Assembly: GCA_913009825.1 (NCBI GenBank)
Contig: CAJVYQ010000010.1
Span: 43,281-107,280, forward strand
Direction of reading: 5' to 3'
Length of the DNA stretch: 64,000 nt
Origin: an uncultured Deferribacteres bacterium
GTDB lineage: Bacteria > Zhuqueibacterota > JdFR-76 > DREG01
Shown piece after piece: positions 26,669 through 35,590 of this stretch (positions are counted from its first letter, which is position 1; each line of letters begins with the position of its first letter). The notes under the pieces are model-generated. The model did no database searches. It was not told the DNA's origin and saw only the letters and a list, made by a program, of their open reading frames with translations. A program made the position numbers and the translations under genes.

Positions 26669-27298
26669 ATGACTGATTTGGACCAAAAAGAACGATATCA
26701 AAAAAGAAAAAAAAGGCAACGGGAACTCAGCAACTTATCCGATGAAGATCTGATCTTTCTTTTCCAGGACGGGGAGTTGCCGGCGTTCGAAGAGATTGTC
26801 AACCGGTACAAAGATCCCCTGATGAATTTTGTGTTCCGTTTTCTGGGTGATAAATCGGAATCGGAAGATGTGGTACAGGAAACCTTTTTGCGGGTGTTCA
26901 GAAATAAACGGGCATACAAAAAGATAGCTAAATTTTCAACCTGGATTTACACTATCGCCGGAAATCTGGCCAAGACTGAATTACGCAAACGGAAGAAACG
27001 TAACCTGGCTTCAGTAAGTGACCTTGGTTACGATGATAAGGATTTTGAAATTTCCGACGAAAGCTCCAACCCGGAGAAAAAGACCAATACGGTGATGTAT
27101 GAAGAGATCATCCAGGAGGAAATTGGAAAGCTTTCTGCCAAATTCCGCGAGGTAATTATATTGCGAGATATTCAGGAACTTTCGTATGAAGAGATAAGTA
27201 AAATCATCAAAGTTCCGCTGGGTACTGTGAAGTCGAGAGTGAATCGTGCCCGATTGCGGTTGCAGGAAAAATTGAGATTTTTATTAGAGAAAAAATGA
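26669..27298 (+). CDS. ECF-type RNA polymerase sigma factor
   Basis: A 209-residue extracytoplasmic-function sigma-70 factor. Region 2 is seen in LPAFEEIVNRYKDPLMNFVF and DVVQETFLRVFRNKRAYK, with the FSTWIYTIAGNLAKTELRKR part that melts the -10 element. Region 4 is SYEEISKIIKVPLGTVKSRV, a helix-turn-helix that reads the -35 element. A zinc-finger anti-sigma factor follows 69 bp later and a secreted HtrA-like protein after that, so it is probably released by envelope stress. Confidence 0.92.
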   Translation: MTDLDQKERYQKRKKRQRELSNLSDEDLIFLFQDGELPAFEEIVNRYKDPLMNFVFRFLGDKSESEDVVQETFLRVFRNKRAYKKIAKFSTWIYTIAGNLAKTELRKRKKRNLASVSDLGYDDKDFEISDESSNPEKKTNTVMYEEIIQEEIGKLSAKFREVIILRDIQELSYEEISKIIKVPLGTVKSRVNRARLRLQEKLRFLLEKK

Positions 27299-27367
27299 CG
27301 ATATTTACAGATAAAAAGTTTTGGAATCTTAGAATTCTGTTTTGGATGTTATTGAAGGAGGAACCGG

Positions 27368-28003
27368 ATGACAAGTTGCGACAAATTTGTACCCCTTTTT
27401 ACAGAGTATCTCGACGGCAATCTTTCAGGTCAGTCAAAATCGGAATTTGAAGAACATATTCAAAGCTGCTCCGATTGTGCACAGACCGTGCAGCACTTGA
27501 AAACGCTGCAGGTTCAATTGAAACAACTCACTCCTGTTAAAACTTCGGATGCGTTCAACGTTATTTTAAGAAGCCGCATCAGGTATGAATTGGAAAAACC
27601 TTCTCTCTGGGACCAGGTTGTCACCTATTTTCTGGTAAATCGCGTCCCTGCCTTTGCTACCGGATTTGCCATGCTACTTCTCGTTTCATTCTTCTCATAT
27701 AGCCTGTTTTTTCGATCGAATGATCGATCGGATGTTTTTGTCCCGGTTGAAGTGGCCAACGAACAGCCGATTGCTCAGACCTTTTATCCCTCTTCAAAAA
27801 AGAGCAATCAACCGGCAAAACAGGATGTTTATTATGTGATCGATCAATTTCGGATCGAAGAAGTTTTGGCAGACCGGCAAAAAGGTGATAACCATCTCCC
27901 GGCTCTAGCAGCTCAGGCCATTCATTTTGACACACTTCATACAATTCAACCGGCGCCCATTAAAATTATTCGGGCTGCTCATCCAACTTCCGTTTGTTTT
28001 TGA
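27368..28003 (+). CDS. Membrane-anchored zinc anti-sigma factor
   Basis: A 211-residue protein with an N-terminal ZAS domain (CDKFVPLFTEYLDG; EHIQSCSDC gives H-x3-C-x2-C) that should bind and block the sigma factor, then a linker and one membrane helix near residues 93-115 (VPAFATGFAMLLLVSFFSYS). The C-terminal 95 residues would be periplasmic. GGAGGAACC lies just before the ATG. It sits between the sigma gene and the HtrA-like gene. Confidence 0.88.
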   Translation: MTSCDKFVPLFTEYLDGNLSGQSKSEFEEHIQSCSDCAQTVQHLKTLQVQLKQLTPVKTSDAFNVILRSRIRYELEKPSLWDQVVTYFLVNRVPAFATGFAMLLLVSFFSYSLFFRSNDRSDVFVPVEVANEQPIAQTFYPSSKKSNQPAKQDVYYVIDQFRIEEVLADRQKGDNHLPALAAQAIHFDTLHTIQPAPIKIIRAAHPTSVCF

Positions 28004-28015
28004 GGTGGTTGATAA

Positions 28016-29203
28016 ATGAGAGAAAAAGGTTTCCAAACGACAGTGTTTCTATCCGTTCTCATTTTGATTTTCAATCTGGTCTCGGTGAGAACGTCCGGTG
28101 CCCAGGTAACGGTGCAAAAATCGTTGAATGATGAATACAACCGGTTGATACAGATTTCTCAGAAATATGTTGTCGGAATTGTTGCCCAGGTTGGGGAAGA
28201 ATATCTGAAAAATCAGTCCCTTTCAGTGCAGGCTCCCTTAAAAAAGATTGCTTCGGGTTGTATTATCGATAGTTCAGGTATTGTTATTACAAGCAGCAGT
28301 GTCATTCAAAACATATCCCGCATTTCTGTGATTTTATACAACGGAGAGCGGCGGGATGCTTCACTTATCGGCATCGACAATAATTTTGCAATTCTTCATA
28401 TTCGTAATCTTCCCTTTGCCAATCCGCAATTTGCACAGATGAATTCTGAAAGAATCGGCAACTTTGTTTTAATCATCGGTAACTCCTTAAATTACCTGCC
28501 TGATGTGTGGATCGGTCAGGTACGCACGGTCTACGAGAATGGAATGCTGCAGATCGCTGCAAAAATATTACCCGGTAGTATCGGTGCACCGGTTTTTAAT
28601 TTACGCGGCCAGATGGTTGGCGTTTTGACGGCAAAATTGATCCAGGGGAAACGAATGCAAAAAGCGGATGATTTGACGGTTGAAGATGACGGTGTGGTTA
28701 TCTCGATGACACAGTTGCTGCCCGGTGTGAAACATCTTCTCGATCAAACGAGAACGGGCGTAGCCTGGATAGGCATGACGGTAACCGGCTATCCCAGGGG
28801 AAACCGGAATGTTTTTTATAAAGTGAGCCAGATTTCCACCAACAGTCCGGCTGAAAAAGCCGGCATCCGGCTTGGTGATGAAATATTGGCTTTTAATAAT
28901 GAGCCTATCCATGATCTTATAAAAATTCAGAACCTTATTAAATCGATGCCGGTTTCACAGCGTGTGGAATTTAGAATCAGAAGGGGAGATTCAACGTTTG
29001 CTATACCCATCCAACTGGACAGAAAGCCGGCACTCTATGCGGCCGGTTCCATTTCAAAAGTGAGGAAACCGCAAAAATCGATGGCGGGGTTGGCAAAATA
29101 TCCATCCTCGCAGGTAACGCGGCTACTAATGCAGAAAAGACTTTCGCAAATAGACATGCAGATTCAGTTGTTAAAAAAACAGATGTTCAATAAAATTCCG
29201 TAA
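28016..29203 (+). CDS. Secreted HtrA-like pseudoprotease with PDZ domain
   Basis: A 395-residue exported protein: signal peptide to about residue 29 (SVRTSGAQ cut region), a trypsin-like domain to about 250, a PDZ domain at about 270-340 (SPAEKAGIRLGDEILAFNNE), and a helical tail. All three HtrA catalytic positions are changed: the histidine of TNNHV is S95 (ITSSSVI), the aspartate of DLAVL is N123 (NNFAIL), and the serine of GNSGGP is I189 (PGSIGAP). The fold elements around them (PVFNLRGQMVGVLTA) are kept, so it is a maintained non-proteolytic homologue and not random decay. It starts 12 bp after the anti-sigma gene; sensing or scaffolding for that pathway is the natural guess. Confidence 0.87.
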   Translation: MREKGFQTTVFLSVLILIFNLVSVRTSGAQVTVQKSLNDEYNRLIQISQKYVVGIVAQVGEEYLKNQSLSVQAPLKKIASGCIIDSSGIVITSSSVIQNISRISVILYNGERRDASLIGIDNNFAILHIRNLPFANPQFAQMNSERIGNFVLIIGNSLNYLPDVWIGQVRTVYENGMLQIAAKILPGSIGAPVFNLRGQMVGVLTAKLIQGKRMQKADDLTVEDDGVVISMTQLLPGVKHLLDQTRTGVAWIGMTVTGYPRGNRNVFYKVSQISTNSPAEKAGIRLGDEILAFNNEPIHDLIKIQNLIKSMPVSQRVEFRIRRGDSTFAIPIQLDRKPALYAAGSISKVRKPQKSMAGLAKYPSSQVTRLLMQKRLSQIDMQIQLLKKQMFNKIP

Positions 29204-29358
29204 ACAAATTCATTCTCAGGGGAAGTCTTTTCATACTATAATTTCTTTTCATTCCTGATCCGGTTTCGTGCCGATGTTCTGTTTAAGAACTTCCCTTTTT
29301 ATGTTGATTTTTGAGATTTATTTACTATATTTAAATTCACTAAAAATGGGAAGCTTAA

Positions 29359-30642
29359 ATGACCGAACAACAAGAATATGCCAATACTTCGCTGTTGCGC
29401 AATATCGATGAGCGTATCTTGTTAGGTTTATTGGCGACTGCTGTGTTGGTCGGCTTTTTCATCTTTGATATTTTCAGTCAATCGATTCTGACACAGTTTG
29501 TGCGTGTCGTTTTGATTGTGGCCGCATTTTTATTAATCTACTTAGTTTGGCCCGGTTCGATTGAGGAGGAGGTAGAGGATCAGACGGATGAACCGGATGA
29601 ACAGGCAGCGGTGCAGCATCTGGTTGATAATACCGATCCTGCAAGTTTCTTCCCCGAAGAAGAAAAAATGGACTTCTATGAGGAGTTGGGTCAGTTCTTT
29701 GGCAATCTAGTGAAAATGGTGCGCGCTACTTTCGTTGCTCATTCCGCCATCATTTTTATGTGGGATGGCGCCGAGGAACGGCTGCGTGTAGACTTTTGTG
29801 AAAGCCAGAGCAATGCCATTCAGCAGGGCGATTTTGTGGATGTTAAGGGTACCTTGCCCGGCAGTGTCCTGGTTAACCAGACCGCTGTTTTGGAACAAAA
29901 TATTCCCGATGAGGGACAATCGATCAATTACTACCATGATTTAAAGGGGATCAAGTCCTTCTTAGCGGTGCCGATCGATATTAAGGATGAAGTTCAGGGC
30001 GTGCTGGCGGTGGACAGCATGGTGGCTCATGATTTCAGCGAAGAAGACCTGGAATTGTTGAAATCGTACGAAAGATTGATTAGCCAGGGGATCGATTTAA
30101 TTGGCGTGAGAGAAAGATCACAGTTGGTTAATCAGTCATTGATGGCGCAGAGAATTTTTTTATCGGAGTTGAATGAAGATCTTTCCTACGAAAGTCTCTA
30201 TTCCTCGGTGGGAAGCGCCTGCCGGGCTGTTTACCAATTCGACCGGCTTACCATCGCTGCCATCGACTCAGAAAGTTCGGAGATGGGGGTGATCACCAAA
30301 GTGATCGGCCAGCGGGACAATATGAGTGAGGGATTTCGGTTTGCGCTGGGCGACGGAATCTCCGGCTGGGTCATCAGAAAAAATCAACCGTTGATGCTTG
30401 GAGACCTGGAAAAAGGCGAGCTGTTCCGTCCTCGTTATTCCGGCAGAGACAAGTCGAATTTCGGTCTGCGTTCTTTTTTGGGAGTTCCTGTGGCGTTTCG
30501 CAACCAGATATTCGGCATGATTAGTTTGGAAAGCAAACAGCCGGAATTTTATACCGAATGGGATCAGAATGTTATGATGTTGTTGGCAGCAAATGTTGGT
30601 TTGGCGTTTCTGTCTTTACGTTTACTGCCAAATAAAGTGTAG
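29359..30642 (+). CDS. Membrane protein with two GAF domains
   Basis: A 427-residue protein with two membrane helices at about 21-40 and 45-64, an acidic linker (EEEVEDQTDEPDEQAAVQHL), and two GAF-type domains at about 95-255 and 270-422 (for example SFLAVPIDIKDEVQGVLAVD and RSFLGVPVAFRNQIFGMISL). No kinase, cyclase or HD output domain is present. GAF domains bind small ligands or mediate dimerisation. It lies 155 bp after the HtrA-like gene, and whether it belongs to the same stress system is unclear. Confidence 0.82.
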   Translation: MTEQQEYANTSLLRNIDERILLGLLATAVLVGFFIFDIFSQSILTQFVRVVLIVAAFLLIYLVWPGSIEEEVEDQTDEPDEQAAVQHLVDNTDPASFFPEEEKMDFYEELGQFFGNLVKMVRATFVAHSAIIFMWDGAEERLRVDFCESQSNAIQQGDFVDVKGTLPGSVLVNQTAVLEQNIPDEGQSINYYHDLKGIKSFLAVPIDIKDEVQGVLAVDSMVAHDFSEEDLELLKSYERLISQGIDLIGVRERSQLVNQSLMAQRIFLSELNEDLSYESLYSSVGSACRAVYQFDRLTIAAIDSESSEMGVITKVIGQRDNMSEGFRFALGDGISGWVIRKNQPLMLGDLEKGELFRPRYSGRDKSNFGLRSFLGVPVAFRNQIFGMISLESKQPEFYTEWDQNVMMLLAANVGLAFLSLRLLPNKV

Positions 30643-30674
30643 AAGTGATGTAACATAATTAATTTGGAGGAAAA

Positions 30675-30878
30675 ATGGCAAAAAAGGGTACATCGTTTGC
30701 AGATAAAGTAAATAAAATGCACAAGGCAAATGTAACCATTTGTCCCGTTTGTAACACCGAGACTCAACGGGTGAAATTGGTAAAATCCATGCGATCGGAA
30801 CACTCAAATGGCTGGCGTTTCAAACAAATGATGGTTGATGTCTGCAAATGTAATGAAAGCGAGGTTTATCCCGCGTAA
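30675..30878 (+). CDS. Small zinc-ribbon-like protein, unknown function
   Basis: A 67-residue basic protein with CPVC near residue 23 and a CKC near 58, spaced for one metal site. TTGGAGGA precedes the ATG. Its TAA shares one base with the ATG of rdgB (TAATG), so the two are translationally coupled. I do not recognise the family. Confidence 0.65.
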   Translation: MAKKGTSFADKVNKMHKANVTICPVCNTETQRVKLVKSMRSEHSNGWRFKQMMVDVCKCNESEVYPA

Positions 30879-31504
30879 TGGCCGGGCCAACGCCACGTAT
30901 GATTTTAGCCACGCGCAATCAGGATAAACTGCGTGAAATCCGGGCGGTTTTAACGGATATGGATCTCCGCATCCTTAGTATGGATGATTTCCGGGATTTT
31001 CCCGAAGTGGAAGAAACCGGCACAACACTCATCGAGAATGCCGTCAAAAAGGCAAAAGAGATTTATCAGTTCACCGGGCTTCCGTCTTTGGCTGATGATA
31101 CCGGTTTGGAAGTAGATGCTCTCGATGGTGAACCGGGGGTTTATTCCAGCAGATATGCCGGTGAAAATGCCACTTATCATGATAATGTGGTAAAATTGCT
31201 GCAGGAATTAAAAGATACGCCCGCCGACGCCCGTTCCGCCAGATTTCGCACCGTGATAGCTTTGGTTCGAAATGAGAAAATTTTTACGGTAGAGGGGATT
31301 CAGAAAGGGGAAATTCTATTTGAACCCAGGGGCAATAGCGGTTTTGGTTACGACCCGGTTTTCTATATTCCGGAATTTAACCAAACTTTTGCCGAAATGT
31401 CGCTGGAATTGAAAAACAGCATCAGCCATCGCGGTAAAGCGCTTATGAGGATGAAGGAAGTACTTGCAACCCATTTCGATGAGGTCTTTCATGCGGAAAA
31501 TTAG
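30878..31504 (+). CDS. rdgB: dITP/XTP pyrophosphatase (RdgB/HAM1)
   Basis: Removes non-canonical purine triphosphates (dITP, XTP) to protect DNA and RNA. The 208 residues contain MILATRNQDKLREIRAVL (the TxNxxK motif), ETGTTLIENAVKKAKE, SLADDTGLEVDALDGEPGVY with catalytic acidic residues, and GFGYDPVFYIPEFNQTFAEM, ending SHRGKAL. The gene overlaps its upstream neighbour by one base and the following lipoprotein gene by 14. Confidence 0.95.
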   Translation: MAGPTPRMILATRNQDKLREIRAVLTDMDLRILSMDDFRDFPEVEETGTTLIENAVKKAKEIYQFTGLPSLADDTGLEVDALDGEPGVYSSRYAGENATYHDNVVKLLQELKDTPADARSARFRTVIALVRNEKIFTVEGIQKGEILFEPRGNSGFGYDPVFYIPEFNQTFAEMSLELKNSISHRGKALMRMKEVLATHFDEVFHAEN

Positions 31505-32249
31505 ATTGATTATTGCTTCTTTGCTGTTATTGGCAATTGTAGTTTTTATCGATTGTGGCAAGAATGATAAAAATCCTGCCGGGCCGGAGGGGGTGGAAGA
31601 AAATTATATTCCTTATAATGTAGGGAACACGTGGACTTACCAGGTGAATCCGGTCGCTGAAGCTCCCTTTCAATCCACATTAACGGTTCTGAACAAAATA
31701 AAAGAGAATAATGTTGAAATGGCTGTAGTCGAAGAGCGATCCACAAAAGCGCCGGAGGATTTCAGTCTGATCTATTATGAGACTACCGCCAACAGTCTTA
31801 TCATGCACAAAATTGCGGATTTCAATCCTGGTTCTTCGGATACATCCGTATATAAATTCTCGCCGCCGGCAACCTGGCTGAAACTGCCTTTTAAAAAAGA
31901 CGATACCTGGCAGGTCTTTACTTACCAGGGGAACCCTTCCAGTATTCCGCTCATCGGTTCCGGACTGGATTTGGATTCGACATACGCCGGTGTGGAAGTG
32001 AAATTGACACTCACCGGTAAAACGATTGGTGAAGAATCAATTCCCGCCGCCGGTCAGGAATTTAAAGCATTTAAAGTTGATTTTAATTATTCCATCGAAA
32101 TCAATTTAAGCGGTGTGCCGGTGAGAATACCGGGGAAATTGGGCTCGTTCTGGATTGTGCCCAAGGTGGGCATTGTGCAAATTATATTCTATGATCTGTA
32201 TCAGAAACCAACTGAAAGAAGAACGCTGATTTCTTATACGGTAAATTAA
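31491..32249 (+). CDS. Lipoprotein, unknown function
   Basis: A 252-residue exported protein starting at ATG 31491 inside the end of rdgB (GAGG upstream). The signal IRLIIASLLLLAIVVFIDC ends in a lipobox-like cysteine at about residue 22. The mature protein opens EENYIPYNVGNTWTYQVNP, a pattern frequent in surface lipoproteins of this group, and appears all-beta. No enzymatic motif is seen. A perfect hairpin follows the stop. Confidence 0.75.
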   Translation: MRKIRLIIASLLLLAIVVFIDCGKNDKNPAGPEGVEENYIPYNVGNTWTYQVNPVAEAPFQSTLTVLNKIKENNVEMAVVEERSTKAPEDFSLIYYETTANSLIMHKIADFNPGSSDTSVYKFSPPATWLKLPFKKDDTWQVFTYQGNPSSIPLIGSGLDLDSTYAGVEVKLTLTGKTIGEESIPAAGQEFKAFKVDFNYSIEINLSGVPVRIPGKLGSFWIVPKVGIVQIIFYDLYQKPTERRTLISYTVN

Positions 32250-32254
32250 ATGTT

Positions 32255-32287
32255 AAACCTTCCAGGTTTTTAAAACCTGGAAGGTTT
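32255..32287 (+). terminator. Perfect 16-bp inverted repeat after the lipoprotein gene
   Basis: AAACCTTCCAGGTTTT and AAAACCTGGAAGGTTT are exact complements with one base between. A partial second copy (GGAAGGTTCGAACTTTCC) follows at about 32300-32317. The arms have terminator-like A and T ends, but similar CCTTCCAGG units occur as dispersed repeats in many genomes, so it may be both. Confidence 0.6.
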
Positions 32288-32341
32288 CATTCTCGCCTGG
32301 AAGGTTCGAACTTTCCGGAAGGTTTATTTAAAAATTGTTGC

Positions 32342-32370
32342 TTGACATTTCCTGTTTATGGCTTTACATT
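32342..32370 (+). promoter_or_regulatory. Sigma-70-type promoter of tRNA-Pro
   Basis: TTGACA (32342-32347) and TACATT (32365-32370) are 17 bp apart. The tRNA begins 19 bp after the -10 box, leaving a short 5' leader. Confidence 0.75.
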
Positions 32371-32389
32371 TAAAGCTCGAATTTTGCTT

Positions 32390-32465
<76 letters not shown>

Positions 32466-32505
32466 CTTTTAATCTTTTACAACTCATGTAACCGGCTTTA
32501 CTGTT

Positions 32506-32751
32506 ATGGCTACTTATGCAGATGTTCTTAAAAAGTATGAAGGTGCAGCAGGAAAATTAACTCGTTTCAGGGGAGATTACTGTCGTTTCCGGGTTGCTTT
32601 TAACGTTGATGATCCTGATTTGGTGAAACACCTGCAAAAAAAAGGTGCGGAGTTATACAAACTTCTTGAAGTCGGTGAAGATTATGTATGTTTTCAATCC
32701 GCCAGCAGCACAATATTTCTGCCCATCCAAACCATCTTGTTGGAAGATTAA
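32506..32751 (+). CDS. Small hypothetical protein
   Basis: An 81-residue soluble protein with a balanced composition (MATYADVLKKYEGAAGKL start, ASSTIFLPIQTILLED end) that looks coding, but I recognise no family. It begins 43 bp after tRNA-Pro without an obvious ribosome site. It could share the tRNA transcript or have its own promoter. Confidence 0.5.
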   Translation: MATYADVLKKYEGAAGKLTRFRGDYCRFRVAFNVDDPDLVKHLQKKGAELYKLLEVGEDYVCFQSASSTIFLPIQTILLED

Positions 32752-32911
32752 TAAAAATGTTTGTTGCATCGTTTGTCGTAACAGTGACTATTTCATTTAT
32801 ATTAAAAGTTGCCGTATTTTTTTATTTTTGAACCTTTCTTCTCTAACGCATATTGTCAATGCAATCGCATTATTTTATTTGATGCAAAAATCAACATAAG
32901 GACCATGTGAA

Positions 32912-33634
32912 ATGAATGCTGTAAATCACGCAAAGATTTTCAGCCGGATTGAAGAGGATGCCGGAGAGATTGCGGGTATTATCGATCATACGTTGCTAAA
33001 GGCGGACGCCACCGCGTCGCAGATAAAAAAAATATGTGTAGAAGCGTTGGAATTCCGGTTTGCTTCCGTTTGTGTGAACGCAACGTATGTAAAATTAGCA
33101 GCCGATGAGTTGGCAGGGAAGAATATTCCGGTTTGTGTTACTGTGGGGTTCCCTCTTGGGGCTCATTTAACGGAAGTGAAAGTTTTGGAAACAAAACTGG
33201 CCATCGCCGATGGTGCGCAGGAAGTGGATATGGTTATTAACATTGGCGCAATGAAAAACCGGGACTATAATTTGGTGCAAAAGGACATTCACTCGGTTGT
33301 GGAAGTCAGCAAAGCAAATAACGCCCTCTGTAAAGTAATTTTCGAAACGGCTGCATTTACGGATGAAGAGATCATTACATTGTGTGCGCTGGCAAAAAAT
33401 GCTCATGCGGATTTCGTCAAAACTTCTACCGGTTTTGGCGCGGGCGGCGCTACTACCAAAGCCGTCGCACTTATGCTGCAAGAGGTTGGAGGCAGCGGTC
33501 TGGGAGTAAAAGCCGCCGGAGGCATCCGCAATTTTGCCGATGCTTTTAAGATGGCTGCCGCCGGCGCCAGCCGCATCGGAACCAGTTCCGGTGTGGCAAT
33601 CGTCCGGGAAGCATTGGCAGAGTCGGAAGATTAA
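32912..33634 (+). CDS. deoC: Deoxyribose-phosphate aldolase
   Basis: Splits 2-deoxyribose-5-phosphate into acetaldehyde and glyceraldehyde-3-phosphate in deoxynucleoside catabolism. The 240 residues show IDHTLLKADATASQIKKICV, VGFPLGAHLTEVKVLE, EVDMVINIGAMKNRDYNLV, CKVIFETAAFTDEE, and the Schiff-base lysine in FVKTSTGFGAGGAT, with KAAGGIRNFADA near the end. It is well away from the tdk-nupC-pnp salvage cluster but completes that route by using the deoxyribose made from deoxynucleosides. Confidence 0.96.
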   Translation: MNAVNHAKIFSRIEEDAGEIAGIIDHTLLKADATASQIKKICVEALEFRFASVCVNATYVKLAADELAGKNIPVCVTVGFPLGAHLTEVKVLETKLAIADGAQEVDMVINIGAMKNRDYNLVQKDIHSVVEVSKANNALCKVIFETAAFTDEEIITLCALAKNAHADFVKTSTGFGAGGATTKAVALMLQEVGGSGLGVKAAGGIRNFADAFKMAAAGASRIGTSSGVAIVREALAESED

Positions 33635-33641
33635 AATTTGA

Positions 33642-33748
33642 ATTGAGCGTTTGCAGGGCGATTTGCTGAATCGCCAAACGGATTCGGATTAAAAATAAAA
33701 ATCCGTTTAGTAATAAAAACAAGCTCAAAAATAAGAGAATCGTTCAAT
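33642..33748. repeat. 107-bp family B repeat, copy 2 (reverse)
   Basis: Ends ATTGAGCGTTT and AATCGTTCAAT; the palindrome GGCGATTTGCTGAATCGCC lies near the left end, so this copy is inverted relative to 10238. It starts 7 bp after the deoC stop and is exactly 107 bp long. Confidence 0.85.
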
Positions 33749-33765
33749 TAAGGTAAATATAATTG

Positions 33766-34005
33766 GTAACATTTTAGTTTTTTGAAATTGTTAATTCAGT
33801 TTCTTACATAAGGTAGATGTTTCTACTCTGTTCCGACAAAAACCATCGGAACTTCATGCCTGCGGCGGACACGCGCTTAACATGACATGTTTAGAGGTTG
33901 TCACCATGAGCGCGTGTTCCGATGGTTTTTACCGGGATAAAGTCGAAGAATCTACTTGTTTCTTCTCGTCACACATAAGTTATTTTAAAAGAACTAAAAT
34001 GTTAC
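33766..34005. repeat. GTAAC-bounded repeat, family C copy 1
   Basis: The left end GTAACATTTTAGTTTTTTGA and right end AGAACTAAAATGTTAC are inverted copies. The 240-bp interior contains a second inverted pair, AAAAACCATCGGAAC and GTTCCGATGGTTTTT, and CATGACATG. It ends 30 bp before the macrodomain gene, whose ribosome site follows directly. Confidence 0.85.
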
Positions 34006-34035
34006 AATAATTGCAGGAAAGGAGTTTTGACAACC

Positions 34036-34584
34036 ATGCAGGTGCAAATTAACAGAAGTATCTTGCAGATTGTTCAAGGCGATATTACCGTCCAGAATAC
34101 GGATGGAATCGTCAATGCGGCCAACAGCTCCCTGATGGGTGGAGGCGGTGTCGACGGCGCTATCCATCGCGCCGGTGGTCCGGAGATTTTAGCGGAATGT
34201 AAAAAGATTGTGGTGAAACAGGGGCGGCTGCCCACCGGTGAGGCGGTTATCACCACTGCCGGGAAAATGCCGTCAAAATATGTTATTCATACGGTGGGGC
34301 CTGTTTATTGCGGCCGCGGAAACGAACCGCAATTGCTCAAAAATACTTATTTCCACAGCCTTTCGCTTGCTGTAGAAAAAAAGCTGGGTAGTTTAAGTTT
34401 CCCTTCCATCAGCACAGGCGTTTACGGTTACCCGGTGGCGGAAGCGGCAAAAATTGCGCTAAGAACGGTTGTGGAATTTCTTCGTGAGATCGAACAGATT
34501 AAATTGGTTCGCTTTGTTCTGTTTGACGACCGGACATTTTCTGCATATCAAAAGGTTCTGAATGAGTTGTTGTCTGAATCATGA
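34036..34584 (+). CDS. Macrodomain protein, ADP-ribose/O-acetyl-ADP-ribose deacetylase type
   Basis: A 182-residue macrodomain that binds ADP-ribose and may remove it or its acetyl ester from targets. Motifs are IVNAANSSLMGGGGVDGAIH (distal ribose loop) and SFPSISTGVYGYPVAEAAKI (phosphate loop), as in YmdB/MacroD-like hydrolases. ATG 34036 lies 11 bases after GGAG; an in-frame TTG at 34027 is too close to it. The next gene (ogt) starts 34 bp later. Confidence 0.92.
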   Translation: MQVQINRSILQIVQGDITVQNTDGIVNAANSSLMGGGGVDGAIHRAGGPEILAECKKIVVKQGRLPTGEAVITTAGKMPSKYVIHTVGPVYCGRGNEPQLLKNTYFHSLSLAVEKKLGSLSFPSISTGVYGYPVAEAAKIALRTVVEFLREIEQIKLVRFVLFDDRTFSAYQKVLNELLSES

Positions 34585-34618
34585 TTGTTCTTTTGCAACT
34601 GAATTGGAGATGAAAAAG

Positions 34619-35137
34619 ATGAAAATTTATTTTACTGAATGGCGGTCGCCGGTTGGCAAGCTTTTTATTGCCTCATCCGAAAAGGGTTTAGTACAGGTGA
34701 ATTTGCGGAACAAAGCGGATTTTTTTTATCAATTGCACAGCTCATTTCCGGATGCGGATTTAGTGGAAAGTGAAGGAAAAAACCAACCGGTCATCCGGCA
34801 GTTGAAAGAATATTTCACCGGCGAACGGAAAACATTTTCTGTTCCCCTTCATCTGAATGGAACTGAGTTTCACAAAAAAGTCTGGCGCGCTTTGTGCGAA
34901 ATTCCTTTTGGTAGAACAGCTTCTTACGGAGAGATCGCCGCGCAAATAGGCAATCCGAAAGCCGTGCGGGCTGTCGGTCAGGCCAATCATCACAATCCTA
35001 TTCCAATCATCATCCCCTGTCACCGCGTAATCGGTGCGAACGGCCATTTAACCGGCTATGGCGGGGGGATGGACATGAAAGAAAAGCTGCTCAGCCATGA
35101 AGGCGTGGCGGTTAACGGTTCGAAAATTGCCCGGTGA
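34619..35137 (+). CDS. ogt: Methylated-DNA-protein-cysteine methyltransferase
   Basis: Repairs O6-alkylguanine by moving the alkyl group to its own cysteine. The 172-residue protein has the active site IIIPCHRVIG, the helix-turn-helix segment GRTASYGEIAAQIGNPKAVR, AVGQANHHNPIP, and LTGYGGGMDMKEKLLSHE. ATG 34619 is 8 bases from GGAGA; ATG 34610 overlaps that site. Next to a macrodomain protein and near mutM, it sits in a loose DNA-damage group. Confidence 0.95.
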   Translation: MKIYFTEWRSPVGKLFIASSEKGLVQVNLRNKADFFYQLHSSFPDADLVESEGKNQPVIRQLKEYFTGERKTFSVPLHLNGTEFHKKVWRALCEIPFGRTASYGEIAAQIGNPKAVRAVGQANHHNPIPIIIPCHRVIGANGHLTGYGGGMDMKEKLLSHEGVAVNGSKIAR

Positions 35138-35267
35138 TAGTACTAAAATATGATGAGACATTTGTTTGAAAAGAGGGGCTTTACACGGTTTGCTGTAAAC
35201 TGTTCTTTTATGTTTGAACCGTTCATGAATACGTGAATTTTGATTTGAGAAATGTCGAAGGAGGAAT

Positions 35268-35474
35268 ATGCAATACGGCACAGTAAAAAAATGGGAAGCC
35301 CCGCGGGGGTTCGGTTTTATCATCTCCGATGATGATGAAGACCTTTTTGTCAATGTCAGTGACCTGGATGTTGCGTTAAGAAGCCGCGGGCTGCGTGAGG
35401 GCGACCGAGTTTCTTTTGATGTCCGCAGTGATCTGAAGGGTGAAAAGGCGATTAATGTGCGCCTGGCTCATTGA
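35268..35474 (+). CDS. Cold-shock-domain protein
   Basis: A 68-residue single-domain OB-fold RNA/ssDNA binder. RNP1-like RGFGFIIS and RNP2-like DLFVNVSDL replace the usual KGFGFI and DVFVHFS, so the domain is clearly CspA-type but diverged. GAAGGAGG precedes the ATG. A role as a general RNA chaperone is likely. Confidence 0.85.
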   Translation: MQYGTVKKWEAPRGFGFIISDDDEDLFVNVSDLDVALRSRGLREGDRVSFDVRSDLKGEKAINVRLAH

Positions 35475-35590
35475 GTTGGAACCAACGCTCCAATCGCAGA
35501 ATGATCCGGTCCGGCTCATTCTTTTCCTTAAAACCATCCCTGCAAAAATGAAGCGAAACAGGACAGACAGAATGAAAGGCAGGAAGAGGG

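Noticed and set aside
33766..34005. CRISPR-like spacing of repeats
   Set aside because: Repeats are inverted pairs at element ends, not regular direct repeats with spacers; no cas genes are in the window.
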